Shown here piece after piece: positions 1 to 8,343 of a stretch of DNA of 64,000 nt. Within the stretch, counting starts at the first letter, position 1. Each line of letters starts with the position of its first letter. Source of the DNA: Solimonas sp041659605 (lineage in GTDB: Bacteria; Pseudomonadota; Gammaproteobacteria; Nevskiales; Nevskiaceae); assembly GCA_041659605.1 (NCBI GenBank), contig JBAZXW010000001.1, positions 251,233 through 315,232 on the forward strand. The letters run 5' to 3'. The position numbers were made by a program, and so were the translations under genes. The notes under the pieces were generated by a model. That model was not told the DNA's origin. It did not search any database and saw only the letters and a list, made by a program, of their open reading frames with translations.

Positions 1-1126
1 GCGCCTTGTCCATGCGCGCGGGATCGAGCTTGATCTCTCTAGCCTTGATGACCTCGCCGATCAGCAGGCCGAGGCTGACGCGACGCCGCGCCTGCTGCTC
101 GAACACGCCGTCCGGCAGCATCTCCTTGAGCTTCTCGGGATCAGCCTTGGCCATGTTCATGCGCGCGGCCGCTTCCTGGCGCATGCGCGGAATTTCCTGG
201 TGGATCAGCGCATCCGGCACGTCGATCGGGTTGGCTGCAAGCAGCTGGTCGAGCGCCTGCGACTTGAGGCGGTTCTGCACGCCCTTGTCGCGCTCCTTCT
301 CCAGCGCCGTCTTGCACTTGGCACGCAGCGCCGAGACGTCGCCGCCATCCTCCACGCCGTGGGTCTTGAGAAAGTCCGCGTCAATCTCCGGCAGATGCAC
401 TGCCTCGACCGACTTGAGCGTCATCTCGAACTGCGCGGTCTGGCCGCGGAGGTTCTCGGCGCGGTAATCCTCGGGGAAGCGCACGTCGACGACGAACTGC
501 TCGCCGGCCGCGTGCCCGACGACACCGTTTTCGAGATCAGGCAGGAACTGGCTGGCACCGATCTCGAAGCTGACGTCCTTGCCCTCGCCGCCGGCGAAGG
601 CCTCACCGTTGAGCTTGCCGAGGAAGTCGATCTTGACGCGGTCGCCGGAAGCGGCCGCGCGCTCGACCGCTGCGAAATCGCGGCGCGCCTTGCGCAGGTT
701 CTCGACCAGCTTGTCGATGTCCGCCTCGGACACTTCGACCAGCGGCTTCTCGATCTGCAGCGAGCTGAGCGCCTGCAGCTTGATTTCCGGATAGACCTCG
801 AAGTGCGCGACGTATTCGAGCGCTTCGCCGATCTTCTCGACGGTGATATCGATCTTCGGCTGGCCGGCGGGGTTCACGCCGGCCTGGCTGATCGCTTCGG
901 GATAGGTCTGCTGGACGATGTCGGAGATCGCGTCCAGGCGAGCCGATTCACCGAACTGCTGCTCGACCACCTTGCGCGGTGCCTTGCCCGGACGGAAACC
1001 CGGCAGCTTGGCGCGGCTGGCGTAGCGCTTGAGACGCTCGTCGACCGCCTTGGCCACGCGCTCGGCGGGCACACGAACACGCATCTGCCGGCGCAGTCCG
1101 CCCGGCGATTCGACATTAACGTCCAT
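1..1126 (-). CDS. tig: Trigger factor, ribosome-associated chaperone (C-terminal end outside window)
   Basis: Trigger factor binds the ribosome exit tunnel, holds nascent chains and has peptidyl-prolyl isomerase activity in the cytosol. The reverse-strand reading frame opens with MDVNVESPGGLRRQMRVRVP and continues for 375 codons to the window edge. It shows the N-terminal ribosome-binding domain with the FRPGKAP loop near residue 45, then the FKBP-like domain (GDRVKIDFLGKLNGEAFAGG, about residues 155-175), then the start of the helical C-terminal domain. The family is usually 430-450 residues, so roughly 60 are missing beyond position 1. The start is the ATG at 1124-1126. It lies 53 bases behind tRNA-Leu on the same strand; in gammaproteobacteria clpP, clpX and lon usually follow, outside this window. 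Confidence 0.95.
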   Translation of the reverse strand, partial: MDVNVESPGGLRRQMRVRVPAERVAKAVDERLKRYASRAKLPGFRPGKAPRKVVEQQFGESARLDAISDIVQQTYPEAISQAGVNPAGQPKIDITVEKIGEALEYVAHFEVYPEIKLQALSSLQIEKPLVEVSEADIDKLVENLRKARRDFAAVERAAASGDRVKIDFLGKLNGEAFAGGEGKDVSFEIGASQFLPDLENGVVGHAAGEQFVVDVRFPEDYRAENLRGQTAQFEMTLKSVEAVHLPEIDADFLKTHGVEDGGDVSALRAKCKTALEKERDKGVQNRLKSQALDQLLAANPIDVPDALIHQEIPRMRQEAAARMNMAKADPEKLKEMLPDGVFEQQARRRVSLGLLIGEVIKAREIKLDPARMDKA

Positions 1127-1179
1127 TTTCAACACTCTGAAGTAATTGGGTTTTGTTGCGTCTTCGAAGGGGCCGCGAC

Positions 1180-1264
1180 TGGTGCGAAAGGAGAGACTCG
1201 AACTCTCACGCCTTGCGGCGCTGGAACCTAAATCCAGTGCGTCTACCAATTCCGCCACTTTCGC
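1180..1264 (-). tRNA. tRNA-Leu (anticodon UAG)
   Basis: Read on the minus strand, the 85-base sequence folds as a class II tRNA: acceptor stem GCGAAAG/CTTTCGC, the D-arm typical of leucine tRNAs (GGAATTGGTAGACGC), an anticodon stem CTGGA/TCCAG with loop TTTAGGT giving anticodon TAG, a long variable arm CGCCGCAAGGCGT, T-arm GAGTTCGAGTCTC, and an encoded CCA end at 1180-1182. It reads CUN leucine codons. It lies directly upstream of tig, a linkage seen in other gammaproteobacteria. Confidence 0.97.
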
Positions 1265-1273
1265 GGGTCGCGC

Positions 1274-1279
1274 AGTATA
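1274..1279 (-). promoter_or_regulatory. Probable -10 element of the tRNA-Leu promoter
   Basis: TATACT on the minus strand ends ten bases upstream of the mature tRNA 5' end and is followed by a GC-rich discriminator (GCGCGAC), as expected for a stable-RNA promoter. No convincing -35 hexamer is seen at 16-18 bases. Placement implies a 5' leader of only about 3 bases. Confidence 0.45.
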
Positions 1280-1351
1280 GCAGCGCAAAACGTCGCGCTT
1301 GGCCTCGATCGGCTACCCTTCCGCACCCCGCTCCCCTGCCCCCCGCGGCTT

Positions 1352-2392
1352 ATGCATCCGGATTCCAGCGATCGCCGTCGCCCGCTGTGGTTCTACCTCG
1401 CCCTGGCCCTGGCACTGGCGGCTGCGATCTGTGCGGCACTGGTGTCGGGCCCGGTTGCCATCTCGCCGTCCAGGGTGGCGTCCCTGCTCGGCTGGCCGGT
1501 CGATGCCCCGCTCGACGCGTTCGAGCGCACGGCGCTGCTGCAGATCCGCCTGCCGCGGGTGATGCTCGCCCTTGTCGTCGGCGCCGCCCTCGCAGTCGCC
1601 GGCGCCGGGATGCAGGGCATCGTGCGCAATCCGCTCGCCGACCCCGGCTTGATCGGTGTGTCCGCCGGAGCGGCGCTCGCCGCCGCCGCGTTCATCGTGC
1701 TCGGCGTTGGCGCGACGCTGCCGCCGGCGCTGACCCTGCCCGTCGTCAGCTTCGCCGGCGGCGCCGTCGCCGCCTGGGCGGTGCTGCGCCTGAGCCTCGT
1801 CGACGGCCGCACGCGGGTCGCGACGATGCTGCTCGCCGGTCTCGCGCTCAACGCCGTGGCGGGCGCCGGCATCGCCTTGCTGTCCTACGTCGCCGACGAT
1901 TTCGCCCTGCGCGCGGTCACGCTGTGGATGTTCGGCTCGCTGGGCCGCGCCAGCGCCGCCGAGTTGACGGTGGGGATGCCGCTGCTGCTGGTGGCGATGC
2001 TCGCCATTCCGCTGCATGCAAGATCCCTCAACGCGCTGCTGCTCGGCGAAGCCGAGGCACAGCATCTGGGCGTCGACGTCGAATCCCTGAAACGCCGGAT
2101 GATCGCGCTGGTGGTCCTGGCCGTCGCCGCCGCGGTCGCGCTGGCCGGCAGCATCGGCTTCATCGGTCTGATCGTGCCGCAGCTGGTCCGGTTGTGGATC
2201 GGCCCCGACCACCGCAGGCTGCTGCCCGCATCCATGCTGCTGGGCGCCTTGCTCCTGCTGCTCGCCGATACCGCGGCGCGCTCGCTGTTTGCGCCGGCGG
2301 AGCTGCCGATCGGCGTGTTGACGGCACTGATCGGCGGCCCCTTCTTCATCGCCCTGCTGCTGCGCTATCGCGACCGGGTAGAAATGTCATGA
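1352..2392 (+). CDS. hmuU: Heme/iron(III)-siderophore ABC transporter permease, FecCD/BtuC family
   Basis: This is an inner-membrane permease that moves heme or an iron chelate into the cytoplasm. The 346-residue protein is strongly hydrophobic with about ten membrane segments. It carries the FecCD hallmark around residues 75-105 (GAALAVAGAGMQGIVRNPLA, then DPGLIGVSAGA) and the conserved GFIGLIVP segment near residue 269. The start ATG has no clear ribosome-binding site. Its stop overlaps the start of the next gene by 4 bases (ATGA), so permease and ATPase are translationally coupled. No periplasmic binding protein or TonB receptor gene lies beside it. The HmuU assignment rests on the adjacent HmuV-like ATPase; the exact substrate is inferred. 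Confidence 0.88.
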   Translation: MHPDSSDRRRPLWFYLALALALAAAICAALVSGPVAISPSRVASLLGWPVDAPLDAFERTALLQIRLPRVMLALVVGAALAVAGAGMQGIVRNPLADPGLIGVSAGAALAAAAFIVLGVGATLPPALTLPVVSFAGGAVAAWAVLRLSLVDGRTRVATMLLAGLALNAVAGAGIALLSYVADDFALRAVTLWMFGSLGRASAAELTVGMPLLLVAMLAIPLHARSLNALLLGEAEAQHLGVDVESLKRRMIALVVLAVAAAVALAGSIGFIGLIVPQLVRLWIGPDHRRLLPASMLLGALLLLLADTAARSLFAPAELPIGVLTALIGGPFFIALLLRYRDRVEMS

Positions 2393-3171
2393 GCATCCTG
2401 GCGCGGGACCTGTCGTACGCGATCGACGGCCGGCCGCTACTGGCCCAGGTCTCTGTGCGCGCACAGACCGGCAAGCTGCACGCGGTCCTGGGCCCCAACG
2501 GCGCCGGCAAATCGACGCTGTTGAAACTGCTCTCCGGCGAACTGCGCCCGGACGCCGGACAGGTCGAGTGCGCGGGACGTCCGCTGCGCGCCTGGACGCC
2601 GCGCGAGCTGGCGCGGCTGCGGGCGGTGTTGCCGCAACGCGACCAGCTCAGCTTCGGCTTCACCGTCGCCGAAGTCGTGCACCTGGGACGCCTGCCGTGC
2701 CCGGACCTGCCGCCGGAGCAGGAGCGGGCGATCATTGATGCCGCGCTGGCGCGCACCGGCGTCGGCCATCTGCGCGAGCGCCGCTATCCGAGCCTGTCCG
2801 GCGGCGAGCGCGCGCGCGTGCAGCTCGCGCGCGTGCTCGCGCAGATCTGGAATCCGGTAGAACTGGGCCCGCGTGCGCTGCTGCTGGACGAACCGACGGC
2901 GAGCCTCGATCTCGCCCACCAGCATCGCTGCCTGCGCGTCGCGCGCGAAGTCGCCACCGAGGGCGTCGCGGTGGTCGTGGTCCTGCACGATCCGAATCTG
3001 GCGATGAGCTATGCGGACGAAGCCACCCTGCTCTGCTGCGGCGAGGCGATCGCCCAGGGGACGCCGGAATCCGTGCTGACGCCGGAGCGGCTGGCAAACA
3101 TCTACGGCGTGAACGTGGAGCTGCTGCGCGTGGCCGGCGCGAGCCGGCCGTACATCGCGGTCAGGCCTTAG
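2389..3171 (+). CDS. hmuV: Heme ABC transporter ATP-binding protein
   Basis: This is the 260-residue ATPase subunit that powers the HmuU permease at the cytoplasmic face. It shows Walker A GPNGAGKST (residues 35-43), signature LSGGE, Walker B LLLDEPTASLD and the H-switch VVLHDP. The Q-loop region VLPQRDQLSFGFTVAEVV is characteristic of HmuV proteins. The ATG overlaps the permease stop. The last 11 bases overlap the 3' end of the convergent DUF808 gene, leaving no room for a separate terminator. Function is well supported by family; heme as substrate is likely but not proven from sequence. Confidence 0.9.
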   Translation: MSILARDLSYAIDGRPLLAQVSVRAQTGKLHAVLGPNGAGKSTLLKLLSGELRPDAGQVECAGRPLRAWTPRELARLRAVLPQRDQLSFGFTVAEVVHLGRLPCPDLPPEQERAIIDAALARTGVGHLRERRYPSLSGGERARVQLARVLAQIWNPVELGPRALLLDEPTASLDLAHQHRCLRVAREVATEGVAVVVVLHDPNLAMSYADEATLLCCGEAIAQGTPESVLTPERLANIYGVNVELLRVAGASRPYIAVRP

Positions 3172-4096
3172 CGTCCTGACCGCGGCGGGAACGCAGCCGC
3201 CCCCACAGCTGCACCAGCAGCAGCACGATGCCGCCGCTGGCAATGCCGATGATCGCCTGCGCCAGTGCGGTCAACAGCGCGCCGGCCGCCGGCACCCCTG
3301 CGACGGCCGCCGCAGCGTGCTCGATGGCGTGATGCAGCGCGGGAATACCGTGCGCGAGGATGCCGCCGCCGACCAGGAACATCGCGGCGGTTCCGGCGAC
3401 CGACAGCGTCTTCATCAGATACGGCGCCAGCTGCAGCAGCGCGGCGCCAATCCGGCGCGACAAGGCGCCCGAGCGGCGGTTCAGATGCATGCCCAGATCG
3501 TCGAGCTTGACGATGCCGGCAACGAAGCCATAGACGCCCACCGTCATGACGATCGCGATCCCCGACAGGACCGCGAGCTGCTTGGCGAAAACTGCGTCGG
3601 CGACCGTGCCCAGGGTGATGACGACGATCTCGGCGGAGAGAACGAAGTCGGTGCGGATCGCGCCCTTGATCTTCTCCTGTTCGAACGCGACCAGATCGAC
3701 TGCCGGATCGGCAACGGCCTTCAGATGGTCGGCGTGATGCGTCGCGTCCTCTGCGGCGCTGTGCAGGAACTTGTGCGCAAGCTTCTCGAAGCCCTCAAAG
3801 CACAGATACGCGCCGCCGAGCATCAGCATCGGCAGAATCGCCCACGGCGCAAGCGCACTGATCGCCAGGGCCGCAGGCACCAGGATCAGCTTGTTGCGGA
3901 ACGAGCCCTTGGCCACCGCCCAGACGACCGGAAGCTCGCGATCCGCGGCGACGCCGGCAACCTGCTGCGCGTTGAGCGCCAGGTCGTCGCCGAGAACGCC
4001 TGCGGTCTTCTGCGCGGCGACCTTGGTCATCACCGTGACATCGTCGAGGAGGGTCGCGATGTCGTCGATCAGTGCAAACAGGCTGCTGCCCGCCAT
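3161..4096 (-). CDS. DUF808 family inner-membrane protein (YedI-like)
   Basis: This 311-residue protein matches the DUF808/YedI family from its first residues (MAGSSLFALIDDIATLLDDV, then KVAAQKTAGVLGDDLALNAQQ). A conserved cytoplasmic-like N-terminal stretch is followed by several hydrophobic segments (about residues 75-105, 160-205, 220-250 and 265-300), so it is an integral membrane protein. The molecular function of the family is not established. The ATG is preceded by a GAGG-like ribosome-binding site. It is transcribed toward hmuV and the two genes overlap tail to tail, with no sign of functional linkage. Confidence 0.85.
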   Translation of the reverse strand: MAGSSLFALIDDIATLLDDVTVMTKVAAQKTAGVLGDDLALNAQQVAGVAADRELPVVWAVAKGSFRNKLILVPAALAISALAPWAILPMLMLGGAYLCFEGFEKLAHKFLHSAAEDATHHADHLKAVADPAVDLVAFEQEKIKGAIRTDFVLSAEIVVITLGTVADAVFAKQLAVLSGIAIVMTVGVYGFVAGIVKLDDLGMHLNRRSGALSRRIGAALLQLAPYLMKTLSVAGTAAMFLVGGGILAHGIPALHHAIEHAAAAVAGVPAAGALLTALAQAIIGIASGGIVLLLVQLWGRLRSRRGQDAKA

Positions 4097-4247
4097 AAGC
4101 CTCGTCCTGGATCAGTCTTTGGGAGTCGTCGGCCCGCCCCTTTTGAACTCGACGGGGGCAATCGACCGACGGCACAGCATACCGGCGACTGGGGCCTGGA
4201 GTCCGGCAAAAGGGACCGCGACGGTCGGAAATGCCCGGCCGGCCGTG

Positions 4248-4253
4248 TAAAAT
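4248..4253 (+). promoter_or_regulatory. -10 element placed for a leaderless dusA transcript
   Basis: TAAAAT is separated from the dusA ATG at 4260 by exactly six bases. Standard spacing would put the transcription start on the A of the start codon. No Shine-Dalgarno sequence fits between. The -35 region is weak (TCGGAA at about 4225-4230). Confidence 0.45.
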
Positions 4254-4259
4254 TGGGTG

Positions 4260-5267
4260 ATGACTGTGACTTCCCCCCATTCGCCCTGGCGTTTTTCGGT
4301 GGCCCCGATGCTGGACTGGACCGACCGCCATTGCCGGTTCTTCCTGCGCCAGATGTCGCACCATGCGCGGCTATACACCGAGATGGTGTGCACGCAGGCG
4401 CTGATCTACGGGCCGCGCCGACGCCTGCTGCGCCACGAACCCGCGGAGCATCCGGTCGCGCTGCAGCTGGGCGGAGCGGAGATTGGCGAGCTGGTGCAAT
4501 GCGCCGAGTTCGCCGAGCAGTGGCGCTACGACGAGGTCAACCTCAACTGCGGCTGCCCGTCCGACAAGGTTCAGGAGGGCCGCTTCGGCGCCTGCCTGAT
4601 GAACGAACCCCGGCGGGTTGCGGAGTCCGTGCGCGCGATGCGCCAGGCAACCTCGCTGCCAGTGACGGTCAAGCACCGCATCGGCGTCGACGAGTCCGAG
4701 GATTACGCGTTCATGCGCCACTTCGTCGAGACCGTGGCCGCGGAAGGTTGCACGGTCTTCATCGTGCACGCGCGCAAAGCCTGGCTGCAGGGCCTCTCGC
4801 CCAAGGAGAATCGCGAAGTTCCGCCGCTGCAGTACGAGCAGGTGTACCGGCTCAAGCAGGAGTTTCCGCAGCTGACCATCGTCATCAACGGTGGCATCAA
4901 GACACTGGACGAGAGCGACGCGCATCTGCGTCACGTCGATGGCGTCATGATCGGGCGCGAGGTCTACGACCATCCGTACCTGCTCGCCGAGGTCGATCGC
5001 CGGATGTTCGCGGATGCGCGCCCGGCGCCGCCGCGCCACGAGGTGATCGAACTGCTCAAGCCCTACGTCGCGCGCGAACTCGACAGCGGCACGCCGCTGG
5101 GTCACATCACCCGCCACATCCTCGGCCTTTACCGCGGCCTGCCGGGCGCACGCGGCTTCCGGCGCACGCTGTCCGAAGGCGTGCATCACGGCGCCGGCGA
5201 CCTCGAGCTGCTCGACCACGCGCTGGCCGAAGTGGATTCCGCTCCAACCCAAGCCTTTGCTGCCTGA
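4260..5267 (+). CDS. dusA: tRNA-dihydrouridine(20/20a) synthase DusA
   Basis: This FMN enzyme reduces uridine 20/20a in the tRNA D-loop using NADPH. The protein begins MTVTSPHSPWRFSVAPMLDW and has the family landmarks: the FMN-site APMLDWTDRHCRFF, the catalytic-cysteine region NLNCGCPSDKVQEGRFGACL, VKHRIGVD, the Rossmann-side motif FIVHARKAWLQGLSPKEN, and NGGI followed by the GVMIGREVYDHPYLL phosphate-binding loop. About 335 residues is normal for DusA. A GTG at 4257 is possible, but the ATG at 4260 fits the promoter spacing better. A short gap separates it from the cyclophilin gene. Confidence 0.95.
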   Translation: MTVTSPHSPWRFSVAPMLDWTDRHCRFFLRQMSHHARLYTEMVCTQALIYGPRRRLLRHEPAEHPVALQLGGAEIGELVQCAEFAEQWRYDEVNLNCGCPSDKVQEGRFGACLMNEPRRVAESVRAMRQATSLPVTVKHRIGVDESEDYAFMRHFVETVAAEGCTVFIVHARKAWLQGLSPKENREVPPLQYEQVYRLKQEFPQLTIVINGGIKTLDESDAHLRHVDGVMIGREVYDHPYLLAEVDRRMFADARPAPPRHEVIELLKPYVARELDSGTPLGHITRHILGLYRGLPGARGFRRTLSEGVHHGAGDLELLDHALAEVDSAPTQAFAA

Positions 5268-5286
5268 ACCCATGAAACCCCGATCA

Positions 5287-5865
5287 ATGAAACGCCTTCT
5301 CTCCCTCCTCCTGCTGACCCTGACGATGAACACTGCCAACGCCGCCGCACCCGTCCGCGTACTCATGGAAACCTCCATGGGCAACATCACACTCGAACTC
5401 GACGCCGACAAGGCGCCGAAGTCGGTCGCCAACTTCGTGCAGTACGCCAAGGACAAGCACTACGACGGCCTCGTTTTCCACCGCGTGATCAAGAACTTCA
5501 TGATCCAGGGCGGCGGCTACGACGAGACCTATGCGCAGCGCAATACGCGCGCGCCGATCGACAACGAGGCCAAGAACGGACTGAAGAACGCCCGCGGCAC
5601 GGTCGCGATGGCGCGCACCTCGGTGCCGAACTCGGCCACTTCGCAGTTCTTCATCAACCATGGCGACAACGCTTTTCTCGACTACCCGGGCCAGGACGGC
5701 TGGGGCTACGCCGTGTTCGGCAAGGTGGTCGAAGGCATGGACGTGGTCGACAAGATCGGGACGACGCCGACCGGCAACATTCCGCCGTTCGGCCGCGACG
5801 TGCCGACGACGCCGGTCGTGATCAAGCACGTGACCGTCGTCGAGGCGTCCGCCAAGAGCAAGTAA
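5287..5865 (+). CDS. ppiA: Peptidyl-prolyl cis-trans isomerase, cyclophilin type, exported
   Basis: A cyclophilin catalyses proline isomerisation during protein folding. This 192-residue protein starts with a signal peptide (MKRLLSLLLLTLTMNTANA, cleavage after about residue 19), so it should act in the periplasm. The mature part shows the active-site signature YDGLVFHRVIKNFMIQGGGY and the loops SATSQFFIN and GYAVFGKVVEGMDVVD. In-frame ATGs further upstream (5272) would put charged residues before the signal peptide and are less likely. The gene sits between dusA and lpxH; the cyclophilin-lpxH pair is common in gammaproteobacteria. Confidence 0.92.
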   Translation: MKRLLSLLLLTLTMNTANAAAPVRVLMETSMGNITLELDADKAPKSVANFVQYAKDKHYDGLVFHRVIKNFMIQGGGYDETYAQRNTRAPIDNEAKNGLKNARGTVAMARTSVPNSATSQFFINHGDNAFLDYPGQDGWGYAVFGKVVEGMDVVDKIGTTPTGNIPPFGRDVPTTPVVIKHVTVVEASAKSK

Positions 5866-5878
5866 GGGACCAGCGCGC

Positions 5879-6598
5879 ATGGCCGCGCTGTTTCTTTCCG
5901 ATTTGCACCTGCCCGCCGAGCCCTCGCCCTTGCGCGAGGGCTTTCTGCGTTTTCTGGCCGGCCCGGCGTGCGACGCCCGGTCGGTCTACCTGCTCGGCGA
6001 CATCTTCGAGTACTGGATCGGCGACGACGTCGGCCTGCAGGTCTACGCCGAGGAAGTCGCGGCGCTGCGCGCGTTGACGGCGCGCGGCGTCGAGGTCCGC
6101 TTCATGCACGGCAACCGCGACTTCCTGGTCGGGCGCCGCTTCGCACGTGCCACGGGCGTGGCGCTGATGCGGGATCCGACGGCGCTCGAACTCGATGGCC
6201 GCCGCGCGCTGCTCTCGCACGGCGATCTCTGGTGTACCGACGACCATGCCTACCAGCGCTGGCGCCGCTTCTCGCGCAATCGTCTGGCCCAGGCGATCTT
6301 CGCGCGGCTGCCGCGCAGCCTGCGCGAGCGCGTCGCCGGCGGCTTGCGCAGCCACAGCAGCAGCGAAAAGCGCTACAAGCCGGAGGCGATCATGGACGTG
6401 AACCCGGCGGCGATCGTGCAAGGCTTCCGCCACAGCGGCACGCGGCTGATGATCCACGGCCACACCCATCGCCCGGCCGACCACGCCCTGAGCGTCGACG
6501 GACAGCCCGCGCAGCGCATTGTCCTTGCCGATTGGCATCCGGAACGCATGGAATACATCGTCGCCACCACAGAAGGCCTCCACCGCCTGTCGGTCTGA
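5879..6598 (+). CDS. lpxH: UDP-2,3-diacylglucosamine diphosphatase LpxH
   Basis: LpxH hydrolyses UDP-2,3-diacylglucosamine to lipid X and UMP in lipid A synthesis at the inner face of the inner membrane. This 239-residue calcineurin-like phosphoesterase has all metal-site blocks in order: FLSDLHL (residues 5-11), GDIFEYWIGDD, HGNRDF, LSHGDLWCTDD and the C-terminal IHGHTHRP. It starts 13 bases after the cyclophilin stop and is probably cotranscribed with it. Its presence shows a lipopolysaccharide-making Gram-negative cell. Confidence 0.95.
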   Translation: MAALFLSDLHLPAEPSPLREGFLRFLAGPACDARSVYLLGDIFEYWIGDDVGLQVYAEEVAALRALTARGVEVRFMHGNRDFLVGRRFARATGVALMRDPTALELDGRRALLSHGDLWCTDDHAYQRWRRFSRNRLAQAIFARLPRSLRERVAGGLRSHSSSEKRYKPEAIMDVNPAAIVQGFRHSGTRLMIHGHTHRPADHALSVDGQPAQRIVLADWHPERMEYIVATTEGLHRLSV

Positions 6599-6670
6599 AC
6601 CTCTGCGGTTGCCGCCGCGGCTCTCCTATACTGAGCCGGCACGCGCACGCGCTGCCCGCGGGGGAGAAAA

Positions 6671-8305
6671 ATGACGCTCAGACTGCAGTGGCTGCCGGCG
6701 AGGTTTTTCGTACTGGCCGCGGCCGGCATGGTGACCTTGCTCACTTTTGTCGGCGGCTTCTCTTGGCCGGTGCTGTGGAGCGCGACACCTTTTGCCGCCT
6801 TTTTCGCCGCCGTCGGCATCTGGGATCTGTGCCAGACCCGACAGTCGATCCGGCGCAACTATCCGATCCTGGCGCACCTGCGCTTCTTCCTCGAATTCAT
6901 CCGCCCGGAGATCCGCCAGTACTTCCTGGAATCGGACACCGAGCGCATCCCCTTCTCCCGCGCGCAACGCTCGCTGGTCTATCAGCGCGCAAAAGGCCAA
7001 GTCGACAAGCGGCCGTTCGGCACGCAGTTTGACGTCTATGCCAACGACTACGAATGGATCAACCATTCGATGTTGCCGCTGAAGATACGCGACACCGACT
7101 TCCGCGTGACGATCGGCGAAAAGAACTGCGCGCAGCCCTATAACGCTTCGATCTTCAACATTTCCGCGATGAGCTTCGGCGCACTGTCGGCCAACGCCAT
7201 CCTCGCGCTCAACAAGGGCGCCAGATCGGGCGGCTTCGCACATGACACCGGCGAGGGCTCGATCAGCCGCCATCACCGCGTGCATGGCGGCGATCTGATC
7301 TGGGAAATCGGCAGCGGCTACTTTGGCTGCCGCGACGCAGAGGGTCGGTTCGACGAGGAGAAGTTCGCGTTCAACGCCCGCGACCCGCAGGTCAAGATGA
7401 TCGAACTCAAGCTCTCGCAAGGCGCCAAGCCCGGCCACGGCGGCGTGCTGCCCGGCGCCAAGGTGACACCGGAGATCGCCGAGGCGCGCGGCGTACCGGT
7501 GGGCGTGGATTGCATTTCGCCGGCACGGCATGCGGCCTTTACGACGCCGGTCGAATTGCTGCAGTTCATCGCCAAGCTGCGCGATCTGTCGGGCGGCAAA
7601 CCGACCGGCTTCAAGTTCGCGCTCGGCCACCCCTGGGAATTCTTCGCGGTCTGCAAGGCGATGGTCGAGACCGGCATCACGCCGGATTTCGTCGTCGTCG
7701 ACGGCGGCGAGGGCGGCACCGGCGCCGCACCGATCGAGTTCACGGATCACGTCGGCACACCGCTGCAGGAAGCGCTGCTGCTGGTGCGCAACACCCTGGT
7801 CGGCCTCGACCTGAAGGACCGCGTGCGCATCGGCGCCAGCGGCAAGATCGTCTCCGCGTTCGACATCGCGCGCTACATGGCCCTGGGCGCGGACTGGTGC
7901 AACAGCGCGCGCGGTTTCATGTTCGCGCTCGGCTGTCTGCAGGCGCAAACCTGCCATACCGGCCACTGCCCGACCGGCGTCACCACGCAGGACGTGCTGC
8001 GCCAGCGCGCGCTGGTGCCGGAGGACAAGGCGGCGCGTGTCTACAACTTCCATCGCAACACGCTGAGCGCGCTGGGTGAGTTGACCGGCGCCGCCGGACT
8101 GGACCATCCCAATCGCCTGCGGCCGCGCCATATCGTGCGCCGCGTATCGGCCAACGAGGTGCGACTGGTCTCCAACCTCGTTCCGTTCCTGCGCCGGGGC
8201 GACCTGCTGGCGAATCGCGCCAGCCATCCGGTCTACCAGTACTTCTGGAACATGGCGGCGGCCCACACCTTCGAAGCGCAGGTGGCCGAGGTGAAACCGG
8301 CCTGA
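6671..8305 (+). CDS. FMN-binding glutamate synthase family protein, membrane anchored
   Basis: This 544-residue protein carries the FMN/Fe-S alpha-subunit domain of glutamate synthase (about residues 150-490), preceded by two N-terminal hydrophobic helices (residues 9-50) that glutamate synthase lacks. Visible motifs include NISAMSFGALSANAILALNK, KPGHGGVLPGAKVT, VDGGEGGTGAAP and the cysteine cluster CLQAQTCHTGHCPTGV, which matches the 3Fe-4S ligand pattern of GltB. There is no glutaminase domain, so it is not a complete glutamate synthase; its electron donor and substrate are unknown. A ribosome-binding site (GGGGAG) precedes the ATG. It is convergent with the DUF455 gene. Confidence 0.85.
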   Translation: MTLRLQWLPARFFVLAAAGMVTLLTFVGGFSWPVLWSATPFAAFFAAVGIWDLCQTRQSIRRNYPILAHLRFFLEFIRPEIRQYFLESDTERIPFSRAQRSLVYQRAKGQVDKRPFGTQFDVYANDYEWINHSMLPLKIRDTDFRVTIGEKNCAQPYNASIFNISAMSFGALSANAILALNKGARSGGFAHDTGEGSISRHHRVHGGDLIWEIGSGYFGCRDAEGRFDEEKFAFNARDPQVKMIELKLSQGAKPGHGGVLPGAKVTPEIAEARGVPVGVDCISPARHAAFTTPVELLQFIAKLRDLSGGKPTGFKFALGHPWEFFAVCKAMVETGITPDFVVVDGGEGGTGAAPIEFTDHVGTPLQEALLLVRNTLVGLDLKDRVRIGASGKIVSAFDIARYMALGADWCNSARGFMFALGCLQAQTCHTGHCPTGVTTQDVLRQRALVPEDKAARVYNFHRNTLSALGELTGAAGLDHPNRLRPRHIVRRVSANEVRLVSNLVPFLRRGDLLANRASHPVYQYFWNMAAAHTFEAQVAEVKPA

Positions 8306-8343
8306 GAATCCCCTCAGATCCCCCTGAGAACCTGGAACGCGCC

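Noticed and set aside
200..1231. Long plus-strand open frame of 343 codons opposite the start of the window
   Set aside because: It is the antisense shadow of trigger factor; the reverse strand gives a clear Tig protein and this frame matches nothing recognisable.
1313..2212. 299-codon minus-strand frame opposite hmuU
   Set aside because: Its composition is rich in Arg, Gln and Gly as expected from reverse reading of GC-rich code; hmuU on the other strand has full family motifs.
3317..5275. 652-codon plus-strand frame spanning the DUF808 gene and dusA
   Set aside because: It crosses two real genes in the wrong frame or strand and has no coherent domain.
6626..8266. 546-codon minus-strand frame opposite the FMN-binding glutamate synthase-like gene
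   Set aside because: Antisense shadow; the plus strand holds the Fe-S and FMN motifs.
8306..8343. Terminator between the convergent glutamate-synthase-like and DUF455 genes
   Set aside because: Only a CTCAG/CTGAG stem of five pairs is present, with no T-run on either strand.
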